In this document: positions 6,600-14,643 of the stretch, in pieces
Position numbering within the stretch: position 1 is the stretch's first letter
Layout of the letters: each line of letters starts with the position of its first letter
Assembly (NCBI GenBank): GCA_043746555.1
Contig: JAYTQU010000155.1
Coordinates: forward strand, 1-38,293
Length of the DNA stretch: 38,293 nt
Reading direction: 5' to 3'
From: CAZQYC01 sp043746555
Lineage (GTDB): Bacteria > Pseudomonadota > Gammaproteobacteria > Steroidobacterales > Steroidobacteraceae
Notes under the pieces: generated by a model
The model's input: the letters and a program-made list of their open reading frames with translations, nothing else
Databases searched by the model: none
What the model was told of the DNA's origin: nothing
Position numbers and translations under genes: made by a program

Positions 6600-7118
6600 C
6601 TAGTGAAGACGGTCGGTGTTTGGCGTCGAGCCCGACTGCTCCGAACGTTGGCGGCGTCGCGAATCGAGATCGACAACACTACCGAGCTTATCCCCGGCAA
6701 CTTTATTGCCGGCCTGATCGACTACAACTACCGGCTCCGACCGACTGGGTTCGCCCAATAAGCCGACACTTTGTTCGGCGTTCAATGAAATGGCGCGTGG
6801 CTGCGCGTTATGCTCCGGCGCAAACCCAACGTATTCGACGTGCATTCCTATCAGCATCGCAAATCCTTGGCGGCGCTCGATGCTTTGCGAGGTGTAGTCG
6901 AATACGTAGGTGCGACGCAATTGCAATCGCCCACGATCGCGCGCGAATCGCAACCTGGCAAACGCCGCGGTGCCGTCGAGAAACTGCAATCCCATCCGTT
7001 CGCACGCCGCCATCGCAGCCGCGTTCGCAAAATCGCGGGCGCGCAGACTATCGTGCCAAAACCACACGATTGCGGCGCACGCACAGAACAGAAAAATACT
7101 GCCGAAGGAAAGGAACAT
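6600..7118 (-). CDS. DUF3301-family membrane-anchored protein
   Basis: A 172-residue protein. A single N-terminal membrane helix (FGSIFLFCACAAIVWFW, residues 5-21) leads into HDSLRARDFANAAAMAACERMGLQFLDGTAAFARLR, the conserved part of DUF3301: DSLRARE..., an A.CR..GVQLLD helix and an RRTYVFDYTS...ERRQGF strand pair. The family is found in gammaproteobacteria and has no known role. The tail beyond about residue 105 is poorly conserved and charged. The open frame extends upstream to 7580 through the neighbouring gene, but the ATG at 7118 places the membrane helix at the N-terminus as in relatives. Confidence 0.75.
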   Translation of the reverse strand: MFLSFGSIFLFCACAAIVWFWHDSLRARDFANAAAMAACERMGLQFLDGTAAFARLRFARDRGRLQLRRTYVFDYTSQSIERRQGFAMLIGMHVEYVGFAPEHNAQPRAISLNAEQSVGLLGEPSRSEPVVVVDQAGNKVAGDKLGSVVDLDSRRRQRSEQSGSTPNTDRLH

Positions 7119-7230
7119 GGACGCCGTCGGTAATGCGGACTGAAAATCGATCCCACAATCGGGAAGGTCGATGGTCGCACATTTTGCACCGACGCGTGCG
7201 TGTGGGAGCGTGAACGAACTACGCGATGGT

Positions 7231-8805
7231 TTATGCGCTCGCGATGACCAACACTCCGGCAATCTGTCCTTGTTCGTTGCGATAAGGAACACAATGCAAC
7301 TCGACGCATTCCTGTCGGCCGGCAATCGAGACCACTTCGCTACGACGACGCGACTGACCGCCAAGCGCAGCGGCGATATCGATATCGAACGTGTCGCGCG
7401 CAGCGGCATCGATGGCATCTTGCAATCGCAAGCCGATGAGTCGATCGCGCGGGAGTTGCAGCCACTCCTCGCAGCTGCGATTAACGTAGCGAATAACGCC
7501 TTCGATATCGGCATATGCGACTCGCGTCGGCAATGCATCGAACAACGAGTGCACAAACAAACTACTCTGTTGTTGTGCAAAGTCGGTGGTGAGTCGATCG
7601 TGGATATCGGTCAGCATGCCGATCCATTCGGTAAGGCGACCCTGCGGATCGATAAGCGGGAGCATGCGCAGCTCAACGTAACGCCAACCATTAGTCGCCG
7701 CATGCCGAAGGCGCATTTGGTCGCGAAATGCGCGACGCTCCTCCAAAGCCTCGGCGCGATTGGCAGTGAATCCCTCGCGATCCTCCGGATGAATCACTTG
7801 CGAAAAATCCCCCTGCCGATATTGATCGTAGTTCAATCCGGTGAATGTTTCGAATTCCTTCACCGGCGCGCGCAATTGACCGTCCGGATCGCAAAATAGC
7901 GTGATGCCGCCACTCGCCTCGACCAGTAGACGATGCAACCGCGCCGACCTTTCGAGCGACGCTTCCGATCCACGTCGCTCGGTCATATCGCGTAGCGTTG
8001 CGACAAAATGGGTAATCGCGCCGTTCGCCGAACGAATCGGCCGCAACAACATTCCGTTCCAAAACGGCTGGCCGTCTTTGCGATAGTTGATCAACTCGAT
8101 ATACAGCGGTTGCGCGCGTCGAATCGCTTCGCGAATGCGATCGACATCGCGCGAGTCGGTATCGGGTCCCTGCAAAAATCGGCAATTACGGCCGATGACG
8201 TCGTTCGGTTGATAACCGGTAAGCGTGACAAAAAATTCGTTTACATAAACGAGCGGCATGTCCGGTTGCAACGCATCGGTGATGGCGTACGCCACCGGCG
8301 CACCTTCGACGGCGGCCGCCAGCAAGCGCGAATAACTGGCGGTGCGCGCGCTCTCAAGCATCAGGCGCAATAATCTGGCGGTACTCGGTCCTTCAAGGTG
8401 GCGTAGCGACAACACATCGGCGACGCCGACGCGGCGCGCCGCCATCGCGAATTCATCGTGCTCGTCTTCGCTGAGTCCGTATACCACCGCGGCGCCCGCG
8501 GCCGCCACGATGTCTTCGGTGTGCACTCGAATCTCGGCAGACGAAAGATCGATAATTGCCAAGTCGAAATTCGTTTCGCTCATGCGCTGCCATGCGGTGG
8601 TCACGCTATGCGCCACGTGCAAACGCCAACGGGACGCTAAGCCCTCGGTGGCCAATTGACGACCGATCTGCACGGCGATGACGCGTGGTGCCAAAACCAA
8701 CAATTGCGCTGGACGGGTATTAGATGCCAGTAACGAGATGGACTGAGCGGTGCTTCGTTCGAACGAGGCTGACACGCGGACTCCCGCTCCGGTGCATAGC
8801 CACAT
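7231..8805 (-). CDS. LOV-PAS-PAS blue-light sensor lacking an output domain
   Basis: A 524-residue protein. Residues about 33-150 resemble a response-regulator fold without clear phosphorylation residues. Residues about 160-280 are a LOV domain: ITD..QPDMPLVYVN, LTGY, GRNCRFLQGPDTD with the flavin-adduct cysteine at C208, and NYRKDGQPFWN with flavin-contacting N240 and N250. The glutamine normally found in the FIGVQ.DVT strand is replaced by L271 (FVATLRDMT). Two further PAS folds follow (about 290-405 and 415-522), and the protein ends without kinase, cyclase, phosphodiesterase or DNA-binding domain. It should bind flavin and respond to blue light, passing the signal by protein contact. The start is uncertain: GTG at residue 11 is an alternative. 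A 112-base gap separates it from the DUF3301 gene. Confidence 0.88.
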   Translation of the reverse strand: MWLCTGAGVRVSASFERSTAQSISLLASNTRPAQLLVLAPRVIAVQIGRQLATEGLASRWRLHVAHSVTTAWQRMSETNFDLAIIDLSSAEIRVHTEDIVAAAGAAVVYGLSEDEHDEFAMAARRVGVADVLSLRHLEGPSTARLLRLMLESARTASYSRLLAAAVEGAPVAYAITDALQPDMPLVYVNEFFVTLTGYQPNDVIGRNCRFLQGPDTDSRDVDRIREAIRRAQPLYIELINYRKDGQPFWNGMLLRPIRSANGAITHFVATLRDMTERRGSEASLERSARLHRLLVEASGGITLFCDPDGQLRAPVKEFETFTGLNYDQYRQGDFSQVIHPEDREGFTANRAEALEERRAFRDQMRLRHAATNGWRYVELRMLPLIDPQGRLTEWIGMLTDIHDRLTTDFAQQQSSLFVHSLFDALPTRVAYADIEGVIRYVNRSCEEWLQLPRDRLIGLRLQDAIDAAARDTFDIDIAAALGGQSRRRSEVVSIAGRQECVELHCVPYRNEQGQIAGVLVIASA

Positions 8806-9000
8806 CTTGTGTTGTTATCGTCGCAAGGCTGTCTTGAAGAAAGCGCTGTTGCGACGTCGACGCTGGTGCACGTCGATGGTTGGCACTCGGAACTACAGCG
8901 GAAGATTAAGTCAGAACGCTTAAGATATACAAGTGTTCCGGCAATTGTTCCGCAAAGAGGCGACCAAAAGAATTTCCAATTTCGAATTGCAAGCGTCGAA

Positions 9001-9330
9001 TTACGCGCGTCCCACGTTCATATCGTGCGGCGAATGAAAATACTCGCTCTCGACCGCGAACTGATCGATCAGCTTCTTAAGTTCCGCCATTCGACCCTGC
9101 GCCGTGGCGATGGGCGCGCATTCTTCGCAATGAAGATCGCCGCAAGGCTGACGCGAATACAACCAAAACTGCAACGCACCGGCCATCATCCCGTCGGCGA
9201 CGTCCCATAGATCGGCCTTGGAGTCGCCTGCAACGCCGTCGACGCTCTCGGCGATGCGATTACCTAGATCGACGGTTTTGCCGAACGCCTCTTCGAATCC
9301 AGCATCGATACCGATGTTTTGCTCTTGCAT
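9001..9330 (-). CDS. Hypothetical protein with a Cys cluster
   Basis: A 109-residue, mainly helical acidic protein from MQEQNIGIDAGFEEAFGK. Its one marked feature is CGDLHCEEC (about residues 63-71), a C-x4-C-x2-C cluster that could bind a metal; another plausible reading is a redox-active site. An upstream start at 9381 would add 17 residues. I do not recognise the family. It is transcribed away from the gene at 9503 and could share a divergent promoter region with it. Confidence 0.6.
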   Translation of the reverse strand: MQEQNIGIDAGFEEAFGKTVDLGNRIAESVDGVAGDSKADLWDVADGMMAGALQFWLYSRQPCGDLHCEECAPIATAQGRMAELKKLIDQFAVESEYFHSPHDMNVGRA

Positions 9331-9502
9331 GATTGAGCCAACCCTGTTCCAAAACGATAGGTAATTGTACCCGCAGCGCACGCGGCTGTGCGCATTGGTT
9401 TGCTAACCATAACGTCGCCCCATGTCGAGTGATAGCGCGTGTTTCGGACCGATACTCTGTGCTACTGTTTCACTATTCCCCCATCTTTGCATAGAGGTTT
9501 TT

Positions 9503-9907
9503 ATGAGTGAGGATCGTGGCCACGAGCCGTCGATGGACGGCAATGCGCTTTATCAAGAGGAAATTTTCACCGACCGTAAAGTTGGAATGCTTCGGCGCAT
9601 GACGCCGCTGAAGAGCGACGGTTCGCGCGATCTATCGCGCAGCGTGCTGTATGTCGGTCAAGCGGAAATTATGACTAACATGGGGCCGGTGCCGATCAAT
9701 TTCGATATCGAGGCCGCGTCGCTCGACCAAGCGATCGCAGGATTCGGACCAGCCGCCACGGCCGCCATCGAGCGCACCGTGCAACAGATTCAGGAAATGC
9801 GCCGCCAACAGGCTTCGCAATTGGTGGTGCCACAAGGCGGAATGGGCGCGATGCCGGGGTTAGGCGCGGGTCCGGGCACCGCTCGCGGCAAGATTCAAAT
9901 TCCTTAG
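9503..9907 (+). CDS. Conserved cytoplasmic protein of unknown function
   Basis: A 134-residue protein opening MSEDRGHEPSMDG and then LYQEEIFTDRKVGMLRRMTPLK (about 16-37) and YVGQAEIMTNMGPVPINFDIEA (49-70). Proteobacterial relatives share the EE.FTDRKVG..RR..PV., GQAQ.MTP.G..P..FEIEA and EM.R...S...P pattern and a Gly/Met-rich tail ending in KIQ.P, as here (GKIQIP). No signal or membrane segment is present. The start at 9503 follows AGAGG (9493-9497); the longer frame from 9422 has no ribosome binding site. Confidence 0.78.
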   Translation: MSEDRGHEPSMDGNALYQEEIFTDRKVGMLRRMTPLKSDGSRDLSRSVLYVGQAEIMTNMGPVPINFDIEAASLDQAIAGFGPAATAAIERTVQQIQEMRRQQASQLVVPQGGMGAMPGLGAGPGTARGKIQIP

Positions 9908-10067
9908 TACTCGGCGCCAATATTCGACGCCGTCAATCGAGAATCTAGGTAAGCGCTGAACAAGTCCGAAGTCCGTAAACCTTGCAGAGCAAACCACACG
10001 AAAGACAAGGGTTTGCGAAGCTGCAATATCTACAACTGGCACTTAATCAGCGGATACCTAGGTCGCG

Positions 10068-11078
10068 CTACGGTATCGGCGGCCGGATTGCCGGTTGAGT
10101 TATCGACTGCGTGGTCCGCGAGGCGGTAGCCTGAGTCGTTGCTTGAGCTTTTGATTCATTCGTCTCGATGTTCGCTTGCGCGCTGAACAGCGCGCCGCTT
10201 TCCTGCAAGATCGCTTGTTCGGTGCGCTTATTAAGCACGACGATCGAAATGCGTCGATTAATCGGGTTCTGCAAATTCTCGCGATCGAGCGGCGCGAACG
10301 ACGATAACCCGACGACACGACCGATCTTATCCTCCGGCAACCCGCCGGCGATCAATGCACGTCGCGCCGCGTTAGCGCGATCTGCCGACAGCTCCCAATT
10401 GCTATAGTTATTGTGATTGTAGGGCCGCGCGTCGGTGTGACCGCTGATGCTGATGCGATTCGGTACGGTGGCGATAATCGACGCCAATTGTTTGAGAATC
10501 GCGGCGCCGAACGGCTCGAGGTCCGGACTCCCGAGCGCAAACATCGAACGACTCTCCTTGTCGATGACCTGAATGCGCAAGCCTTCGGCGGTGAGATCCA
10601 TCAACACTTGATCGGCGAACGGCTTGAGGGCCGGTTGATCGTCGATGGCCTCTTTCACGCCGATCTTCAACACTTCCAATCGCTGCTTCTCGTTTTCTGC
10701 GTCGCCATCGACAACTTTGACGACCACTTCCTTTTTCGGATCGTCCGTCTCGACGGCGTTCGGGTCCTGCTTTGGAGGATCGGTGTACATTTCCATGCCG
10801 CCGCCGAATTGAATCATTGCGGTGCTCGCGCCACCCGGCCCTTGCATTGCGGCCGGACTCGGCAGTGGACTCGCGCCCTGCACCACCGATGGATTTTTGA
10901 AGAACTGCGATATACCGCCTCGTTGATCGGCGGTGGTCGCGCCCATCAACCACATCATGAGAAAGAAGGCCATCATCGCGGTTGCGAAATCCGCGAATGC
11001 CACTTTCCACGACCCGCCATGATGCGGATGCGCTCCGGCGACCACGCGCTTGACGACAATGGTTTGATCGTCGCTCAT
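10068..11078 (-). CDS. motB: Flagellar motor stator protein MotB
   Basis: A 336-residue stator subunit that anchors the proton channel to peptidoglycan. The N-terminus has the single membrane helix FADFATAMMAFFLMMWLMG with the proton-accepting aspartate at D30 (D32 in E. coli). The C-terminal OmpA-like domain shows ISISGHTDARPY, the NNYSNWELSADRANAARR helix and NPINRRISI, all peptidoglycan-binding landmarks. A Thr/Ala/Gln-rich tail of about 45 residues follows and is unusual. The gene starts six bases after motA and is expected to share its sigma-28-type promoter. Confidence 0.96.
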   Translation of the reverse strand: MSDDQTIVVKRVVAGAHPHHGGSWKVAFADFATAMMAFFLMMWLMGATTADQRGGISQFFKNPSVVQGASPLPSPAAMQGPGGASTAMIQFGGGMEMYTDPPKQDPNAVETDDPKKEVVVKVVDGDAENEKQRLEVLKIGVKEAIDDQPALKPFADQVLMDLTAEGLRIQVIDKESRSMFALGSPDLEPFGAAILKQLASIIATVPNRISISGHTDARPYNHNNYSNWELSADRANAARRALIAGGLPEDKIGRVVGLSSFAPLDRENLQNPINRRISIVVLNKRTEQAILQESGALFSAQANIETNESKAQATTQATASRTTQSITQPAIRPPIP

Positions 11079-11084
11079 TTTGAG

Positions 11085-11942
11085 CTAACTCTTTTTACCG
11101 CGAACGTGCTGCTCCAATTCCTTGAACGTAGGCCGTAAATGACCCGGCGTCGCCTTGCGCCCAAACTCCACGGCAATCTGCGGCGGATGACCTTGCACCA
11201 TCGCAATGATGCAAGTCTTGATGGTCGTATAAAATTGCGCCTCTTCTTTCGCCATCTTTTCGATCGCACTGGCCGTCGGACCGACAAACCCGTAGGCCAA
11301 CAAGATGCCGAGGAAGGTGCCGACCAACGCGGCGGCAACCTTTTCGCCGATCTCGGATACCGGTCCGCCTAACGCCGCCATGGTATTCACGATACCGAGC
11401 ACGGCGGCGACGATACCGAATCCGGGCAACGCATCCGATACCTTGTTCACCGCGCCGCTCACTTCTTCGCTCTCGTGATGATGAGTGGACAATTCGACGT
11501 CCATGAGATTTTCCAATTGAAACGGATTCATGTCGCCGCTCACCATCATGCGCAGATAGTCGGTGATGAATTCGAGCGCGTGATGATCCTTCAGCACCAA
11601 TTCGTGTTTTTTGAACACGGCGCTCTTCAACGGTTCGTCGATCTCGCGCTCCAACCCGATCACGCCGTCCTTGCGCGCGATGTTGAACAAGTCATACATC
11701 AAGGCAAACAGTGCCATGTAGTGTTTCTTGGCGTACTTCGATCCTTTCAACGAGCTTAAGACGTTCTTGAAAACCTTCGCCACGGTGCCGAAACCGTTGG
11801 CAATTACGAACGCGCCGAACGCGGCGCCGCCGATGATGACCAATTCGGACGGCTGCCACAGGGCCAATATTTTGCCGCCGTGCATGATGAAGCCGCCAAG
11901 CACGCAACCGATAACCAGAACACTACCGATGATTAGATTCAC
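11085..11942 (-). CDS. motA: Flagellar motor stator protein MotA
   Basis: A 285-residue protein with four membrane helices, forming the proton channel with MotB and acting on FliG of the rotor. The residues that matter in E. coli MotA fall at the same positions: R90 and E98 in IARKDGVIGLEREIDEP of the cytoplasmic loop, P173 in ALPGFG and P222 in FVGPTA at the membrane. The length and the large loop place it with MotA rather than with the shorter PomA or ExbB-like proteins. First gene of the motAB operon, 56 bases downstream of a flagellar-type promoter. Confidence 0.97.
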   Translation of the reverse strand: MNLIIGSVLVIGCVLGGFIMHGGKILALWQPSELVIIGGAAFGAFVIANGFGTVAKVFKNVLSSLKGSKYAKKHYMALFALMYDLFNIARKDGVIGLEREIDEPLKSAVFKKHELVLKDHHALEFITDYLRMMVSGDMNPFQLENLMDVELSTHHHESEEVSGAVNKVSDALPGFGIVAAVLGIVNTMAALGGPVSEIGEKVAAALVGTFLGILLAYGFVGPTASAIEKMAKEEAQFYTTIKTCIIAMVQGHPPQIAVEFGRKATPGHLRPTFKELEQHVRGKKS

Positions 11943-11997
11943 TGAAGAACTTTCCCAGCCAGGGTGTTTATGAAAAGTCGGCGCCGACGCTCCTTAG

Positions 11998-12024
11998 GTA
12001 TCGGCGGTACGCGGTCAAAATTAA
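11998..12024 (-). promoter_or_regulatory. Sigma-28 (FliA) type promoter of motAB
   Basis: Read on the minus strand, TTAATTTT (12024-12017) and GCCGATAC (12005-11998) are separated by exactly 11 bases. They match 6 of 8 and 7 of 8 positions of the flagellar consensus TAAAGTTT-N11-GCCGATAA. The motA start codon is 55 bases downstream, so motAB would be a late-class flagellar operon. Confidence 0.72.
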
Positions 12025-12093
12025 GCTCAGGGAAAGGCGTACCCGACTCGACTCGTGGCGAACGCGGGCCGTGTCCAGTAAGCTGCGGGTTGC

Positions 12094-12993
12094 ATGAAAG
12101 CCTCTATTTTTTGTCCTGTTGCCGCACTGCTTTTCTGGCTCAGTGCCACGCTGTGTGCCGCCGCGGACCTAGTCGTCGTCGATTTGCGCTATCGAACTGC
12201 GGAGGAACTCCTACCCGTACTGCGGCCGCTCGTCGGGACCGACGTGTCACTATCGGCCATCGACTACAAATTGTTAGTCCGCGGTAACGCTAGCGATGTT
12301 GCGCGAATTCGCGAAGCGCTTGCGGTACTCGATCGTGCGCCTAAGCAATTGTCGATCTCGGTGCGTTACGGGAGCGCGCCACAAAGCAATTCAATCGATC
12401 TGAGTGCGCGGACGAACAAAGACAATAAGGACGAAAGCCGTTTCGAGAATCGCGGCACGAAAATCGTCGTACGCGGCGGCATCGTCACTAGCACAGCGAC
12501 CGACAGCAACGTCAGCAGCATTCGGGTTTTGGAAGGCCATAGCGCTCATATTTCCGACGGGCAATCGGTTCCCGTCGTCACCGCATTTGTGCTACCGCAA
12601 ATTATGGGCCGACAATTGAGCGCGGGATCGGCGAGCGGCGGACCGGCGAACATCGGACCAAATATCGGAATAGCCACCGACTATCGCGAGATCACCAGCG
12701 GATTCGATGTACTGCCGCGAGTCAACGGCGATCGCGTCACACTGGATATTGCCACTCAACAACAACGACTCACCGACTCGAATAGCGGTTCCGCCAACCT
12801 GCCCAGTTACGCCACGATGCAGCGGGCAACCACGACGCTTGCCGGTCGACTCGGCGAATGGATCGATTTGGGCGGCGTGAGCTCCGCGGTTGAAGAACGA
12901 CGTAGCAACGTTGACCTGGTTGGCGGTTCGAGACGCACGACCACGCGCAGCGATCGACGCAGTATCAGCGTAAAAATCGAACAAGTCGATTGA
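12094..12993 (+). CDS. Orphan secretin-like periplasmic protein
   Basis: A 299-residue protein with a signal peptide (MKASIFCPVAALLFWLSATLCAAA). Residues about 25-95 look like a secretin N1 (NolW-like) domain: VVDLRYRTAEELLPVLRPLV, then LLVRGNASDVARIREALAVLDRAPKQL. The later part resembles a fragment of a secretin core (SGFDVLPRVNGDRVTLDIATQ about 201-221, and GRLGEWIDLGGVSS), but it is far too short to form an outer-membrane ring. No other type II or type III secretion gene is nearby; the full secretin PilQ is 17 kb away. It may be a periplasmic accessory protein. It diverges from motA, sharing a 151-base intergenic region. Confidence 0.72.
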   Translation: MKASIFCPVAALLFWLSATLCAAADLVVVDLRYRTAEELLPVLRPLVGTDVSLSAIDYKLLVRGNASDVARIREALAVLDRAPKQLSISVRYGSAPQSNSIDLSARTNKDNKDESRFENRGTKIVVRGGIVTSTATDSNVSSIRVLEGHSAHISDGQSVPVVTAFVLPQIMGRQLSAGSASGGPANIGPNIGIATDYREITSGFDVLPRVNGDRVTLDIATQQQRLTDSNSGSANLPSYATMQRATTTLAGRLGEWIDLGGVSSAVEERRSNVDLVGGSRRTTTRSDRRSISVKIEQVD

Positions 12994-13091
12994 ACAGAGA
13001 CTGACGATTGCTTTGGTTTAGTGACTAACTCAATCAATGCGAACGTGACCGTGTAGCGTCTTCATATTCGGTGCTCACGTATACTATATTC

Positions 13092-13709
13092 ATGCCAATT
13101 CAAAGTTTTTTTCCCACGCTCGCCTACACCTCGCGCTTGCAACGTTCACAGTGGCGATCGTTCAACGAACGATTGCGGCGCGAGTGTTTGCAATTGCAAT
13201 TCGACGATGCGTCGGGTCGCCGCTGGTCGAAGAACAATTATCCGGGTGGATACACCTCTTATAATTCCGTGTCGCGTTTGTACGAGGTGTCGCCGACTTT
13301 CGCGGCATTACGGAAGAAACTGGATCGGCACGTCGCTGCGTTCGTTACATCGCTTGAATTGGATATGACCGGCCGCGAACTCGCGATGACCGATTGTTGG
13401 GCGAACATCATGCGACAGCAGGTTGTGCATAGCTGGCACCTGCATCCGCTTGCGACCATCAGCGGAACTTACTACGTGCAAACACCGCGTGGGAGTTCCG
13501 GAATAAAAATTGAAGACCCGCGACTCGATCGCTTCATGGCCGCACCGCCGCGCAAAACCAATTGCCGCCCCGAGAATCGTCCCTGGATTACGCTGCCCGC
13601 AGCAGCGGGTAATGTCGTGCTATTCGAGAGTTGGTTGCGACATGAAGTGCCGCCGAATATCGTTAAAGCCGAACGCATCAGCATCAGCTTTAATTACAAC
13701 TGGTTTTAG
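13092..13709 (+). CDS. 2OG-Fe(II) oxygenase of the TIGR02466 type
   Basis: A 205-residue protein from MPIQSFFPTLAY. The C-terminal half carries the double-stranded beta-helix motifs of putative 2-oxoglutarate/Fe(II) oxygenases: HSWHLHPLATISGTYYVQTP (about 116-135) with the metal-binding histidines, GIKIEDPR, then LFESWLRHEVPPN with the distal histidine and ERISISFNYNW with the 2OG-binding arginine. Such proteins hydroxylate unknown, possibly peptide, substrates in the cytoplasm. The start at 13092 is preferred over 13071 because relatives begin with a short segment before a hydrophobic FPT..Y. It stands alone between opposing neighbours. Confidence 0.82.
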   Translation: MPIQSFFPTLAYTSRLQRSQWRSFNERLRRECLQLQFDDASGRRWSKNNYPGGYTSYNSVSRLYEVSPTFAALRKKLDRHVAAFVTSLELDMTGRELAMTDCWANIMRQQVVHSWHLHPLATISGTYYVQTPRGSSGIKIEDPRLDRFMAAPPRKTNCRPENRPWITLPAAAGNVVLFESWLRHEVPPNIVKAERISISFNYNWF

Positions 13710-13785
13710 AAACGCTTGCGGCCAAACAAGCTAACGTTGACCTAACTTCTTCGGCCGCGCGCTATCGTTGGCGTTCACCGCGAAA

Positions 13786-14283
13786 TTAGGATAGGCCCTC
13801 ACAAACTTTTTCCATTCGCGAAATCGTATCGCGCAACTCCGACGATTGATCGGCGCTCTTCTTCAACATTTCGTCGTGGGCGATTGCCCCCGCCGCAATT
13901 GGCGCTGTCGGCATGGTCTCTTCATGGGGTATCGTGATCGCTTCTATTTTGGGAAGCGCAACTAATTTACGCGCTTGAACCGATGCCGTTGAAACGGCCG
14001 CGGCGGGTTCTTGATTGCTTAAGCTCGCACCAGTTGTCGCACTCGTAACAGTATCGGGCGTCGGCGCTGCCGGAGGCATGTCGAGCTTCGTTTGGCGAGT
14101 TGTGGCTGTAGATTGCAACGAGTCTTGAAGGTTGGTTTCAACAGTGACCGATTTGTCCGGACTCGCCTTGTTACTCAATTTTTCCAATTCGAGATTCACG
14201 ACCGGCGTCTGCACACCGCTTCGAAGCACAATTGAAACGATTAATACAGTGGCCGCCGCGATCGGTATATCCATCTTCGGCAT
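13786..14283 (-). CDS. Membrane-anchored hypothetical protein, possibly the 3' part of a split gene
   Basis: A frame of 165 residues from MPKMDIPIAAATVLIVSIVL, with one membrane helix (about 6-22) followed by a Thr/Ala/Pro-rich region and a charged helical end (ELRDTISRMEKVCE). The same frame stays open upstream to 14490. One base removed from an A6 run (14368-14373) would join the lipoprotein gene at 14593 to this frame as one protein. The pattern of single helix plus low-complexity periplasmic tail resembles some anti-sigma-factor-like membrane proteins, but nothing decisive is visible. Function unknown. Confidence 0.45.
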   Translation of the reverse strand: MPKMDIPIAAATVLIVSIVLRSGVQTPVVNLELEKLSNKASPDKSVTVETNLQDSLQSTATTRQTKLDMPPAAPTPDTVTSATTGASLSNQEPAAAVSTASVQARKLVALPKIEAITIPHEETMPTAPIAAGAIAHDEMLKKSADQSSELRDTISRMEKVCEGLS

Positions 14284-14338
14284 CGCGATCTGGCGTTGCG
14301 CGCGCCCATTGTTACTCAGCTTATCGCTGACCACTGTC

Positions 14339-14593
14339 TCAATTGGAACGCCACCGCTCTGCGCGGCTTTTTTGTTTACGCTCGGCGACGACAATCGATT
14401 CTTCCAACTGAGTCGATTTCGCGGCATCAACGCGACGTGGTTCATTCTTGACGAGTGCGGCGGAAGTCGGCGCACTCTCGCGGGCTTCAAGATTCCCCGT
14501 GATTTCTGGTTGGTTGGATTTGTTGGCAGCCGCGCACGCCGCTAACGTCGCGGCGATGGCGAGAACAAGACTCGAACGAATGGTGATTTTCAT
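14339..14593 (-). CDS. Small putative lipoprotein, possibly frameshifted
   Basis: An 84-residue frame with a clear lipoprotein signal peptide, MKITIRSSLVLAIAATLAAC with lipobox LAAC (C20), followed by an Ala/Asn/Glu-rich mature part. A good ribosome binding site (GGAGACCGCC) precedes the start at 14593. The sequence after the A6 run (SRAERWRSN) is short and lacks character, while the overlapping frame continues for 190 residues, so the present stop may result from an inserted base. As it stands the product would be an envelope lipoprotein of about 65 residues. Confidence 0.5.
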   Translation of the reverse strand: MKITIRSSLVLAIAATLAACAAANKSNQPEITGNLEARESAPTSAALVKNEPRRVDAAKSTQLEESIVVAERKQKSRAERWRSN

Positions 14594-14643
14594 GGCGGTC
14601 TCCTCTGTCTAGAGGGTGAAACGCCAAGACTTCGGAAACAGGG

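Noticed and set aside
6620..7213. A 197-residue plus-strand frame opposite the DUF3301 gene
   Set aside because: Its composition is Arg/Ser/His-rich without domain features and it is antisense to a recognisable conserved gene.
9989..10016. Inverted repeat GCAAACC/GGTTTGC as a terminator after the gene at 9503
   Set aside because: The stem is only seven pairs with a 14-base loop and no T run follows on either strand.
10413..11138. A 241-residue plus-strand frame opposite motB
   Set aside because: It is the antisense shadow of a well-conserved motB; no independent start signal or family pattern.
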